Shown: positions 33,659-41,446 of the stretch, in pieces
How the letters are laid out: each line of letters starts with the position of its first letter
Position numbering within the stretch: the first letter of the stretch is position 1
Origin: Lewinella sp. JB7
GTDB lineage: Bacteria > Bacteroidota > Bacteroidia > Chitinophagales > Saprospiraceae
Length of the DNA: 64,000 nt
Assembly (NCBI RefSeq): GCF_024297185.1
Contig: NZ_JANCTD010000003.1
Span: 186,001-250,000 of the forward strand
Direction: 5' to 3'
Notes under the pieces: generated by a model
What the model was told of the DNA's origin: nothing
Database searches by the model: none
Seen by the model: the letters and a program-made list of their open reading frames with translations, nothing else
Translations under genes and position numbers: made by a program

Positions 33659-33772
33659 ATGCCGGCCGGAAAAGACATCGCCTCCGTCATCCTCTTTTTG
33701 ATCCCGGTGATCACCTTTCTGGCCCTGTGCTACTTTCTGTTCCGGTTCCTGGTGCGTCAGGGCCGGAAGTGA
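33659..33772 (+). CDS. Putative 37-residue membrane peptide
   Basis: ATG at 33659, TGA at 33770. It encodes MPAGKDIAS, then one long membrane helix (VILFLIPVITFLALCYFLF), then RFLVRQGRK, the positive tail of a small single-span protein. It lies divergent to the metzincin gene (38 bp apart) and overlaps the end of the acetyltransferase gene on the other strand by 62 bp. The composition supports a real gene, but overlap with a coding region on the opposite strand lowers confidence. Confidence 0.35.
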   Translation: MPAGKDIASVILFLIPVITFLALCYFLFRFLVRQGRK

Positions 33773-34385
33773 GCAGTCGCTCCCGGTAGCAGTCTACGAA
33801 TTGTCCTACCTCCCGGCCATCCATGAGGGCATGATGGACATGGATGGACACCGGCATTTCCAGTCGACCCGCGCGTTCGCTGACCTTACCGACGCTGATC
33901 TTCGGGCAGCTGTCGGGCCGGTCGAAACTTCGCGCGTGGCTCAGGGAGGTAAAATCCAGCCAGGGAAGTGCGCTGAAGTGTATCACGTCGGCTCCCGCGA
34001 CCCCGACCTCCAGTCCGCTCCGGCCACGTACCCGGGCGATCTCCGCGCGTGCTCCGACGGTGAAGGCCGTAAAGTCCTCCGTAAAGGGGATGTACGAAAA
34101 GCCGAAGCTCCCATCCTCCCGCCCGATCGTCGCCGAAGCGTGGATCGTATCGTGCACGACCACCGCGTCCTCCTCGACCCGGTAACGAAAGGCTTCCACG
34201 GCATTGACCGCGGCGAGACAGTCGTGGAGGTAACGCAGGAAGAAAGAATCGCCCGACGCCCGGCAATCCCTGATCGCCTCGGTACAGTCCACCCGCACCG
34301 TCAGCCCGAAAAAGGGTTCCGCAAAGCCGCGAAAGAAGTGAAAATGCTCACGCCGCGGCCAGGTATCGAGGTTTAACCGTTTCAT
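33711..34385 (-). CDS. Chloramphenicol acetyltransferase-like protein
   Basis: 224 residues with the CAT fold. The catalytic His motif is SIHVHHALMDGREVGQF (H-H-x-x-x-D-G), and the family pattern of SFFLRYLHDCLAAVNAVEAFRYR and IHFSALPWLDFTSLSHARS is seen. Classic CAT transfers acetyl from acetyl-CoA to chloramphenicol; chromosomal relatives in Bacteroidota are widespread and their substrates mostly unknown. The start codon overlaps the HAD gene stop by 4 bp (ATGA), so the two form an operon. Confidence 0.88.
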   Translation of the reverse strand: MKRLNLDTWPRREHFHFFRGFAEPFFGLTVRVDCTEAIRDCRASGDSFFLRYLHDCLAAVNAVEAFRYRVEEDAVVVHDTIHASATIGREDGSFGFSYIPFTEDFTAFTVGARAEIARVRGRSGLEVGVAGADVIHFSALPWLDFTSLSHARSFDRPDSCPKISVGKVSERAGRLEMPVSIHVHHALMDGREVGQFVDCYRERLLTSGPDAPGTGTESSTGPER

Positions 34386-35071
34386 GCGAGGTAGTCGAGT
34401 AGATCGGTGATGGTTTCGGCACGCCGGAAACGGGGATGGTCCGCCTCGAAGGTCGCCTCTTCGTGTACCCAGGTGGTGTGAAAGGGTACGTGGACCGCGT
34501 GGCCCCCCAGTTCCAGCACGGGGATCACGTCAGACTTCACGGAATTGCCCACCATCATGAAGTGTGCGGGCGCGCAGTCGAGGTGAGCGATAAGCTTGCG
34601 GTAGTTCGCGGTGCCCTTATCGCTCATCACTTCGATGTGGTGGAAGTAGTCCGCCAGTCCCGACTTTTCCAGTTTTCGCTCCTGGTCCAGCAGGTCGCCC
34701 TTGGTAGCGAGCACGAGGCGGTGGGAACGTGCTGCGTGCTCCAGGGTTTGCGCTACGCCCTCCAGTACGACAACCGGTTTCTCGAGCATCTCCCGACCGA
34801 TGGCCAGCGTCCGTTCCACCAGTCGGTACGGAGCCCGGCCTTCTGTAATACGTCCCAGGGTTTCGACCATACTGAGCGTGAAGGCCTTGATCCCGTATCC
34901 GTACAGCGGCAGGTTTTTCATTTCCACGGCAAACAGCTCGCGGTTGGTGGTATGGGCCGGCAGGTATTCCTCCAGCAACCCGCAGAAGGCATCCTCCGCT
35001 TCCCGGAAGAAGGGTTCGTTCACCCAGAGGGTGTCGTCGGCGTCGAAGGCAATAACCTGCAAGTCTTTCAT
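34382..35071 (-). CDS. HAD family hydrolase
   Basis: 229 residues from ATG at 35071; a longer frame upstream has no family similarity and a promoter motif lies just before this start. HAD motifs: I, IAFDADDTLWVNE with nucleophile Asp and D-x-D; II, VLATKGD; III, Lys in the YRKLIAHL region; IV, MVGNSVKSDVIPVLELGG. The cap domain is helical. HAD enzymes dephosphorylate small metabolites; the substrate is unknown. Translationally coupled to the acetyltransferase gene. Confidence 0.9.
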   Translation of the reverse strand: MKDLQVIAFDADDTLWVNEPFFREAEDAFCGLLEEYLPAHTTNRELFAVEMKNLPLYGYGIKAFTLSMVETLGRITEGRAPYRLVERTLAIGREMLEKPVVVLEGVAQTLEHAARSHRLVLATKGDLLDQERKLEKSGLADYFHHIEVMSDKGTANYRKLIAHLDCAPAHFMMVGNSVKSDVIPVLELGGHAVHVPFHTTWVHEEATFEADHPRFRRAETITDLLDYLA

Positions 35072-35092
35072 GGGGCGGGCGGGGTCGCGGGT

Positions 35093-35100
35093 GCAAGGTA
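35093..35100 (-). promoter_or_regulatory. Promoter -7-like element TACCTTGC for the HAD gene
   Basis: Minus strand TACCTTGC followed by ACCC, 21 nt before the ATG at 35071. The same TAnCTTGCACCC pattern precedes the cyclase gene at 60689. Confidence 0.35.
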
Positions 35101-35183
35101 TAGCGGAAGGAGCAGCGCGCCAAGGTAAACGCCGTAATACCGCGGGATCAACCCGCAGCCTATCTTCCCCTAAAATTACACCA

Positions 35184-37295
35184 ATGCTTCGCTTACTCGT
35201 ATTCCTGCTGTTATGTACCGGTTGTGCCGCCACCGAACCCTCCGGGGCGCCGTCCGCCACCGAAGCGGGCGGTCCGCGCTACGCCCTCGGGCAGTGGTCG
35301 TTTCACGAAGCGTTGTTCGGCGGAGAAATGGACAACTCCGACTTCATCCGGACGGCCGGCGAAATGGGCTTCGCCGGGGTGGAACTCGTCAATCAGTTCT
35401 TCGCCGACCGGGCGGAAGACGAAGCCTTCCTGGACAGCCTCTCGGCCACCGCCGACGCCGCCGGCGTAAAACTCACGATGTTACTCGTCGACGGCGCCGG
35501 TAATCTCGGGGCTTCCGACCCCGCCGAGCGCGACGCGGCGCTGGAACAACACCTCCGGTGGGTAAAGGCCGCCGACCGGCTGGATATTCCCGCGGTCCGC
35601 ATCAACGCCCACGGTGACGGCAGCCCGGAGGAGATTATGGCGGCCAGCGCGGACGGAATCGGCCGGCTCGCCGCGGCGGCCCGGGATTACGGCATCCGGA
35701 TCCTGATCGAGAATCACGGAGGCATCAGCAACGACGGGGAGTGGCTGGCCGCCCTGCTGCGCCGACTAAAGTCGCAGAACGTTGGCGCGGTCGCCGATTT
35801 CGATAACTGGTGCGTGGAACGCGACAACGGCCAGCTCTGGGGCGGGGAATGCACCCGGCGGTACGACCGCTACCAGGGCATGTCGGACCTCATGCCGTTC
35901 GCCGGAGGCATCAGCGTCAAGGCCTTCGACTTCAACGAAAACGGAGAAGAAGCCGGCATGAACTACGCGGCGCTGTTTGACATCATCCGGGCCTGGGACT
36001 ACGACGGTTATCTCGGCATCGAGTACGAAGGCAGCAGTCTGCCCCCGCGCGAAGGCATCGAACGCACGCGTGCCCTGGCCGAAAGATCCTGGCCGCGTCG
36101 GCCAATCGTTAGTGAAGCCGCGGCGAACCGCATCGACAGCACCCTACGCGGATTCGTGGAACGGGGAGACCTTGCGGGCGCCTCCGCCCTGGTTTACGAA
36201 AAGGGGGAGGAAGTGTACTTCGGGGCCTTCGGCGATGCCGACCGGGAGGCAGGTACCCCCATGGCCCGCAACACGATCGCCCAGATCTACTCCATGACCA
36301 AGCCCATCACCGGGGTGGCCCTGATGCAACTGTACGAGCAGGGTAAGTTCGGGCTCGACGATCCCCTGGGCGATCACCTGCCCGAGTTCGCGAATATGCG
36401 GGTATACCAGTCGGTGGACTCCGACGGCCGGATGATCACCACCGCTCCGGACCGACCGGTCACCGTTCGGGACATCACGCGCCACACGGCAGGATTCTAC
36501 AACGGCGGTACGACTCCGGGCCTGCAGGAAGCGTACGCCGCGGCCGATCTGCGCAACTACGACCACACGATCGCGGACATGGGTCGGCGACTCGGAAGCC
36601 TACCCCTGCTCTTCCAGCCGGGTACCCGGTGGCATTACGGGCTTTCGGTCGACGTGCAGGCGCTACTGGTGGAGCGTCTATCCGGTCAGCCCTTCGATAC
36701 TTACCTGCGGCAACACATCCTCGGTCCTCTCGGCATGGACGAGACGCGCTACTTCGTTCCGCCCGCGGACCGCGATCGTATGTCGTCCGCCTACAACCGC
36801 TCGGCGGAGGGCTCGCTCACCCAACTGCCGGACGCGGAGGCTCACGCCTTCAACGTACAGGAGTGGCCCCTCACCCCGGGCGGTTTCGGGCTGACCTCCA
36901 CCCTCGACGACTACATGACCTTCGTCCGCATGCTGGTCAACGGAGGCAGCCTCGACGGTGTCACCATTCTACGGCCCGCCACCATCGATCTGATGCGGAC
37001 CAATCACCTGGAAAACAAGGTCACCGAGCGATCGTGGTTGCCCGGGAAGGGACAAGTGGGATTCGGGATCGACTTTGCCGTACGTCAGCGCCCACCCATC
37101 ACGGCGGAAGAAAACCCGGGGGCGGTGGGGGAATTTTTCTGGGACGGAGCGGCCAGTACCCTCTTCTGGGTCGATCCGGCCAATGATCTGACGGCCGTTC
37201 TGTTCGTGCAGCTATTCCCCTACGATCAGATCGGGCTCCACCACGACTTCCGGCAAGCGGTATACGGGCCGGCGAAATTGGCGAAAAATGAGTAA
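35184..37295 (+). CDS. Lipoprotein fusion of sugar isomerase/epimerase-like barrel and class C beta-lactamase-like domain
   Basis: 703 residues from ATG at 35184; longer in-frame starts lie inside the opposite-strand HAD gene. A lipoprotein signal ends at Cys14 (LLLCTGC). Residues ~30-310 look like a xylose isomerase-like TIM barrel: GFAGVELVNQFF, RILIENHGG, VGAVADFDNW, GISVKAFDFNENGE, GYLGIEYEG. Residues ~320-700 are a serine beta-lactamase/esterase domain with S370-M-T-K373 (S-x-x-K) and Tyr485 in WHYGLS. The fold pair is rare to my knowledge. It probably acts on the surface or in the periplasm, on a sugar derivative or ester. Its promoter TATCTTCC is at 35161-35168. Confidence 0.85.
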   Translation: MLRLLVFLLLCTGCAATEPSGAPSATEAGGPRYALGQWSFHEALFGGEMDNSDFIRTAGEMGFAGVELVNQFFADRAEDEAFLDSLSATADAAGVKLTMLLVDGAGNLGASDPAERDAALEQHLRWVKAADRLDIPAVRINAHGDGSPEEIMAASADGIGRLAAAARDYGIRILIENHGGISNDGEWLAALLRRLKSQNVGAVADFDNWCVERDNGQLWGGECTRRYDRYQGMSDLMPFAGGISVKAFDFNENGEEAGMNYAALFDIIRAWDYDGYLGIEYEGSSLPPREGIERTRALAERSWPRRPIVSEAAANRIDSTLRGFVERGDLAGASALVYEKGEEVYFGAFGDADREAGTPMARNTIAQIYSMTKPITGVALMQLYEQGKFGLDDPLGDHLPEFANMRVYQSVDSDGRMITTAPDRPVTVRDITRHTAGFYNGGTTPGLQEAYAAADLRNYDHTIADMGRRLGSLPLLFQPGTRWHYGLSVDVQALLVERLSGQPFDTYLRQHILGPLGMDETRYFVPPADRDRMSSAYNRSAEGSLTQLPDAEAHAFNVQEWPLTPGGFGLTSTLDDYMTFVRMLVNGGSLDGVTILRPATIDLMRTNHLENKVTERSWLPGKGQVGFGIDFAVRQRPPITAEENPGAVGEFFWDGAASTLFWVDPANDLTAVLFVQLFPYDQIGLHHDFRQAVYGPAKLAKNE

Positions 37296-37372
37296 GTTTC
37301 AAGGACGGAAATCCTCGTAACCCGCGGGGCTCGCCGTCCGTTCGCCTTCCCCTCACCAGCCGGCACACACTC

Positions 37373-38482
37373 ATGACATCCGCGAAGCATACCCTCACCC
37401 GTCTGCTCGAACCTTACGACATCACGATCAACGGTGGCCGGGCGATCGACCCTCAGGTCCATCACGACCGCTTCTACGACCGCGTGATGGGAGACGGCGT
37501 GCTGGGCGTCGGGGAAAGCTATATGGACGGGGACTGGGACTGTACCGCGCTCGATGAGTTGATCACCCGGTTGCTCCGGGCGGATTTCGGCAAGCAACTC
37601 CGGCCGGCAAAAATGATCATACCGGTACTTCGGGCTAAACTCGTCAACCAGCAGCGTAAAGCCAAAGCCCTGCGCGTAGGCAAGCAGCACTACGACATCG
37701 GTAACGATCTGTACCACCGCATGCTTGACCGTCGGATGACCTATACCTGCGCCTACTGGAAGGAGGCCCGCACCCTCGACGAAGCCCAGGAGCACAAACT
37801 CGACCTGATCTGCCGCAAGATCGGACTGCAACCGGGAGACCGCATCCTCGACATCGGCTGCGGTTGGGGCAGTTTCGCGGGCTACGCCGCCGAACGGTAC
37901 GGAGCCTCCGTCGTCGGCATTACCATCTCGGAGGAGCAACTCGCCTACGCCCGCGAGCGCTACGGCCACCTGGATGTCGAATTTCGATTCCAGGACTACC
38001 GCGACGTCCGGGAAACCTTCGATCACATCGTATCGGTGGGCATGTTCGAGCACGTAGGCCCCAAAAATTACCGGACTTATCTGGAGATGGTCGACCGGTG
38101 TCTCCGGGAGGAAGGCTTCTTTCTCCTGCATACCATCGGGACCAACCGTAGTCAGGCCACGGCCGATCCGTGGGTGGAGAAGTACATCTTTCCCGGCGGC
38201 GTGCTGCCCAGCGCGGCCCAGGTCACCCGGGCGGCCGAGGGTTTACTCATCATCAAGGACTGGCACAACTTCGGACATGATTACGACCGTACGCTGATGG
38301 CGTGGCACGCGAACTTTGACCGGAGCCGACATGACTTATCCGGCTACGACGAACGCTTCTGTCGTATGTGGCGGTACTGGTTGCTCACCGCGGCGGCCGG
38401 TTTTCGCAGCCACCGCAATCACCTCTGGCAAATCGTGTTCGCCAAGCGCGGGGGGCGGGTGGCCTACGACTCCGTTCGCTGA
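37373..38482 (+). CDS. cfa: Cyclopropane-fatty-acyl-phospholipid synthase
   Basis: 369 residues, the length of Cfa. Family signatures include GVGESYMDGDWDCTALDEL, QHYDIGNDLYHRMLD, MTYTCAYWKEA, the SAM motif ILDIGCGWGSFAGYAAE, FDHIVSVGMFEHVGPKNYRTYL and the GGVLPSAAQV loop. The enzyme adds a methylene group from SAM to cis double bonds of membrane phospholipids, often in stationary phase or under acid stress. It is followed by the opposite-strand pdhB gene 10 bp away. Confidence 0.95.
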   Translation: MTSAKHTLTRLLEPYDITINGGRAIDPQVHHDRFYDRVMGDGVLGVGESYMDGDWDCTALDELITRLLRADFGKQLRPAKMIIPVLRAKLVNQQRKAKALRVGKQHYDIGNDLYHRMLDRRMTYTCAYWKEARTLDEAQEHKLDLICRKIGLQPGDRILDIGCGWGSFAGYAAERYGASVVGITISEEQLAYARERYGHLDVEFRFQDYRDVRETFDHIVSVGMFEHVGPKNYRTYLEMVDRCLREEGFFLLHTIGTNRSQATADPWVEKYIFPGGVLPSAAQVTRAAEGLLIIKDWHNFGHDYDRTLMAWHANFDRSRHDLSGYDERFCRMWRYWLLTAAAGFRSHRNHLWQIVFAKRGGRVAYDSVR

Positions 38483-38492
38483 TTTCGCGGGC

Positions 38493-39476
38493 CTACTTTA
38501 CGTAAGATACCTCCTTTACGGCGCGGACGATCTTCTCCGCATTGGGCAAGAATTCCTCCACGAAGCTGGCCGCGTAGCCGAGATTGACGTCGGCGGAGTT
38601 GACGCGGATGACCGGTGCATCGAGGTAGTCGAAGGCCGATTTCTGAATTTCGTAAGCTACCTCGGCGGAGATGCCGGCGAAGGGCCAGCTCTCGTCGATC
38701 ACGACGCAGCGGTTGGTCTTTTTTACCGACTCGATGATGGTCTTGCGGTCGAGCGGACGGATGGTGCGCAGGTCGATCACTTCGGCGCTGATGCCTTCCT
38801 TCTGGAGCAATTCGGCGGCTTCCAGGGTAGGCAGCATCATCTTATTGTAGCTCACCAGGGTCACGTCGGTGCCCTCGCGGCGTACGGCGGCCTTGCCGAT
38901 CTCGACGAGGTACTCTCCTTCGGGTACTTCACCTTCGTAGCCGTACAGCAGTTCCGACTCCATGAAGCAGACCGGATCTGGGTCCCGGATAGCGCTCTTC
39001 AGCAGTCCCTTCGCATCGGCGGGGTCGGTACAGGAAATCACTTTGAGTCCGGGGGTATTGGCCATCCAGCTCTCGAACGACTGGCTGTGCTGCTGGGCCA
39101 GCTGCCCGGCCGAACCGGAGGGGCCGCGGAATACGATGGGGCAGCTGTACTGACCGGCCGACTGGCTCAGGGTTTTGGCGGCATTGTTGATGATCTGGTC
39201 GAAGGCCAGTACGGCAAAGTTCCAGGTCATGAATTCCACGATGGGCTTGAGGCCGTTCATGGCCGCCCCCACGCCGATGCCGGCGAATCCCAGTTCCGCG
39301 ATCGGGGTGTCGATCACGCGCATGGGACCGAACTCGTCCAACATCCCCTTACTGACCTTATAGGCACCGTTGTACTGGGCGACTTCCTCGCCGAGGAGAA
39401 ATACGGTGTCGTCGCGCCGCATCTCTTCGGTCATCGCTTCACGAAGGGCGTCACGTAGGGCAATTTTTCTGGGCAT
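38493..39476 (-). CDS. pdhB: Pyruvate dehydrogenase E1 component subunit beta
   Basis: 327 residues from ATG at 39476 (MPRKIALRDALREAM). An upstream in-frame ATG at 39500 lies within the promoter. Signatures: FLLGEEVAQYNGAYKVSKGM, RVIDTPIAELGFAGIGVGAA, LKPIVEFMTWNFAVLAFDQIINNAAK, and IDLRTIRPLD. The beta subunit joins the alpha subunit (not in this window) to decarboxylate pyruvate on thiamine diphosphate and pass the acetyl to E2 lipoate. The gene is isolated, as is common in this phylum. Confidence 0.94.
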   Translation of the reverse strand: MPRKIALRDALREAMTEEMRRDDTVFLLGEEVAQYNGAYKVSKGMLDEFGPMRVIDTPIAELGFAGIGVGAAMNGLKPIVEFMTWNFAVLAFDQIINNAAKTLSQSAGQYSCPIVFRGPSGSAGQLAQQHSQSFESWMANTPGLKVISCTDPADAKGLLKSAIRDPDPVCFMESELLYGYEGEVPEGEYLVEIGKAAVRREGTDVTLVSYNKMMLPTLEAAELLQKEGISAEVIDLRTIRPLDRKTIIESVKKTNRCVVIDESWPFAGISAEVAYEIQKSAFDYLDAPVIRVNSADVNLGYAASFVEEFLPNAEKIVRAVKEVSYVK

Positions 39477-39484
39477 GTCGGGTT

Positions 39485-39492
39485 TATATTTG
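39485..39492 (+). promoter_or_regulatory. Promoter -7 element TATATTTG for small lipoprotein/ytxJ
   Basis: Exact TAnnTTTG match, 31-40 nt before the ATGs at 39523/39532. It lies between pdhB and its own promoter, so the two promoters face each other closely. Confidence 0.5.
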
Positions 39493-39497
39493 ACCGG

Positions 39498-39505
39498 CAA
39501 AAGTA
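39498..39505 (-). promoter_or_regulatory. Promoter -7 element TACTTTTG for pdhB
   Basis: Minus strand TACTTTTG, an exact TAnnTTTG match, 21 nt before the pdhB ATG at 39476. Confidence 0.5.
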
Positions 39506-39522
39506 CGAGCCGTTCCCCTCAG

Positions 39523-39672
39523 ATGCAAACGATGAAACTTATAAAACGCGGCCTGCCGCTGATCGCCACCGCCACGCTGCTGCTCCTGACCTCCTGCAAC
39601 CGCGGCTTCGGTTGTCCCACCAACCTTTCCGTCCGGGAGCTTGTTTCCCCGCTATTGTCCCTGCTGCCCTGA
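39523..39672 (+). CDS. Small lipoprotein preceding ytxJ
   Basis: 49 residues from ATG at 39523 (ATG at 39532 gives 46). The signal peptide MKLIKRGLPLIATATLLLLTSC has lipobox LTSC. The mature peptide is only ~25 residues and starts CNRGFGCPTNLS. Short lipoproteins with this Cys-x-x-G-x-G-C-P-x-N start occur beside ytxJ-type genes in Bacteroidota in my recollection. The second Cys is free and could take part in thiol chemistry in the periplasm; this is a guess. Gap to ytxJ: 44 bp. Confidence 0.65.
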   Translation: MQTMKLIKRGLPLIATATLLLLTSCNRGFGCPTNLSVRELVSPLLSLLP

Positions 39673-39716
39673 CCTTTCGGGGTGGCGATGTACGGGATAC
39701 CACAATAGCCCCACCC

Positions 39717-40049
39717 ATGAACTGGATTAAGATCGACAGCGTCCACGATATCGAAGCCATCATCGAACGCAGCCACCACGTTTCCTGCCTTATCCTTAAG
39801 CACAGCACCGCCTGCCCCATCAGTAGCCTGGCTAAAAACCGCCTGGAGAAGCAATGGGATCTCGAGCATTCCGCCATGGAAACTTACTATCTCGACCTCC
39901 TGCGGCACCGCGACGTGAGCAACTACATCGCCGCCGAGTTCGCCGTGGATCACGAATCCCCCCAGGTGCTGCTGATCAAGGACGGTCGCTGCGTATTCAA
40001 TGCCAGTCACCTGGATATTCGTGTCGACGAGCTGCGGCAAACGGCCTGA
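39717..40049 (+). CDS. ytxJ: Bacillithiol system redox-active protein YtxJ
   Basis: 110 residues from ATG at 39717. Thioredoxin fold with the monothiol site in LILKHSTACPISSLAKNRLEK, where Cys is followed by Pro-Ile-Ser. Strand and helix elements VSNYIAAEFAVDHESPQVLLIKDGR follow, including the cis-Pro in SPQ. YtxJ-type bacilliredoxins reduce mixed disulfides between proteins and bacillithiol, the low-molecular-weight thiol of Firmicutes and many Bacteroidota, so this cell probably makes bacillithiol. The mnmD gene starts 1 bp after its stop codon (TGAGATG). Confidence 0.9.
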   Translation: MNWIKIDSVHDIEAIIERSHHVSCLILKHSTACPISSLAKNRLEKQWDLEHSAMETYYLDLLRHRDVSNYIAAEFAVDHESPQVLLIKDGRCVFNASHLDIRVDELRQTA

Positions 40050-40050
40050 G

Positions 40051-40728
40051 ATGGACTCCCCCACCCCGTTTCTGACCGCCGACGGTAGCCACAGCTTACG
40101 CAGTCCCGCGGGCATCAGCTACCACAGCACGCACGGGGCCATTCAGGAGAGTCAACACATTTTTATTGAATACGGGCTACTCCCCCTCCTCCGCGACGAA
40201 CACCCCCGGGATCTGAATATCCTGGAGATGGGTTTCGGGACCGGCCTCAACGCCCTCCTGGTGAGAGCCGTGGCCGCCAATCATCCGGGAACGCGCTTCG
40301 CCTATACCACCTTCGAACGTTATCCCGTCGGCGGCGAACAGGTACGTCAGTTGAATTATCCGGCCCGGCTCGGTCTGCCCGCCGAGCGCTTTTTTCAACT
40401 GCACGACGCACCCTGGGGCGAACCCACGCAACTGGACGCCAATTTCGTCCTGCACAAGCGGCGGGAAGACTTTCTGGGTACCGGGCCGCACCCCGCGCGC
40501 CCGGTCGAGCTGATCATTTACGACGCCTTTGCCCCGGAAAATCAACCGGAACTCTGGACGCCGGAAGCCATGCGGCAGTGTTATGCCTGGCTGAAGCCCG
40601 GAGGCAGACTACTCACCTACTGCGCGAAGGGGCAGTTCAAACGGAACCTGCGGGTGGCCGGATTTCGGGTGGAGAGATTACCGGGCCCGGTCGGCAAACG
40701 TGAGATCACGCGGGCCTTCCGTGACTGA
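40051..40728 (+). CDS. mnmD: tRNA 5-methylaminomethyl-2-thiouridine methyltransferase-like protein (MnmD)
   Basis: 225 residues from ATG at 40051. It resembles the methyltransferase half of E. coli MnmC, which here is not fused to the oxidase half. Signatures: SYHSTHGAIQESQHIFIE, the SAM site ILEMGFGTGLNALL, ELIIYDAFAPENQPELW and LLTYCAKGQFKRNLR. It methylates nm5s2U34 to mnm5s2U34 in some tRNAs. Translation may be coupled with ytxJ. The last 51 bp overlap the HNH nuclease gene on the other strand. Confidence 0.92.
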   Translation: MDSPTPFLTADGSHSLRSPAGISYHSTHGAIQESQHIFIEYGLLPLLRDEHPRDLNILEMGFGTGLNALLVRAVAANHPGTRFAYTTFERYPVGGEQVRQLNYPARLGLPAERFFQLHDAPWGEPTQLDANFVLHKRREDFLGTGPHPARPVELIIYDAFAPENQPELWTPEAMRQCYAWLKPGGRLLTYCAKGQFKRNLRVAGFRVERLPGPVGKREITRAFRD

Positions 40729-41271
40729 TGGTTTGCGGGAGGCGACCTTATTGATCTTACCCATTTTACCGTACAGTTCTACCGATTTGCGGTTGTAGGC
40801 CAGGGCGGCTTCCTCCGCCGTGGCGAACATTCCGATGTGCAGGCTGCGGCGGTTCACGGAGATCACGGCACGGTAGCGGTTATTCTCCTTGTACACACCG
40901 GTGTACCCGAGCTTACTAGATGTGCGGCGTTTCCGGCTGGCAACCGACCGACTGCGGTATTCGATGTTTTCCAGGCGGCAGTCAAGCTTGTTTCCGTTCA
41001 CGCTGCCCACCAATTTCCGTTCCCCCTTGCGCGTGTGGGCCAGATAACGTTCGGCGATCAGCTTATGCAGGTAAATGGTTTCCGTCCGGTACCCATCGGA
41101 TGCATCGCAGCGAAAAGACTTCTGAAATACGACGCAACCCGAAGAATGCAGACGCAGATTGTGGAAGAAGTTGAGGTCGCTCAGGTGATCGTCCTGACTT
41201 AACTCCCTGAATACGTGAAGGTCCAATATGGCATACTCCTCCGCGTTTTTTAGTTTGATGTGCTTGTTCAT
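40678..41271 (-). CDS. HNH endonuclease with AP2-like DNA-binding domain
   Basis: 197 residues. The middle part has an HNH-like segment: IYLHKLIAERYL, GSVNGNKLDCRLENIEY (an H-x-x-D/N-x-x-N-N pattern). Residues ~120-175 match an AP2 domain (LGYTGVYKENNRYRAVISV, LHIGMFATAEEAALAYNR). This HNH-AP2 combination occurs in free-standing homing-type endonucleases. Its C-terminal ~17 residues are encoded antisense to mnmD. It is the only mobile-element-like gene in the window; no intron or repeat lies next to it. Confidence 0.8.
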   Translation of the reverse strand: MNKHIKLKNAEEYAILDLHVFRELSQDDHLSDLNFFHNLRLHSSGCVVFQKSFRCDASDGYRTETIYLHKLIAERYLAHTRKGERKLVGSVNGNKLDCRLENIEYRSRSVASRKRRTSSKLGYTGVYKENNRYRAVISVNRRSLHIGMFATAEEAALAYNRKSVELYGKMGKINKVASRKPSVTEGPRDLTFADRAR

Positions 41272-41348
41272 AGCTTTAGGTGTTTATGGGGCCGAACTGC
41301 ACTATTCGGCGAAATTCAAATGTTGTCCGTATACACAAGTATCCGAAC

Positions 41349-41356
41349 CAAATATA
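41349..41356 (-). promoter_or_regulatory. Promoter -7 element TATATTTG for the HNH gene
   Basis: Exact TAnnTTTG match on the minus strand, 78 nt before the HNH start codon. The 175-bp divergent gap also contains a short hairpin GCACA-AA-TGTGC near 41409-41420 on the ribD side. Confidence 0.45.
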
Positions 41357-41446
41357 CACCCTAATCGGGATAATAACCAGCACCTTGCCCCTCACTTGAG
41401 ACAATATTGCACAAATGTGCCTCACCTTTTCTGAATCAGCCATTAA

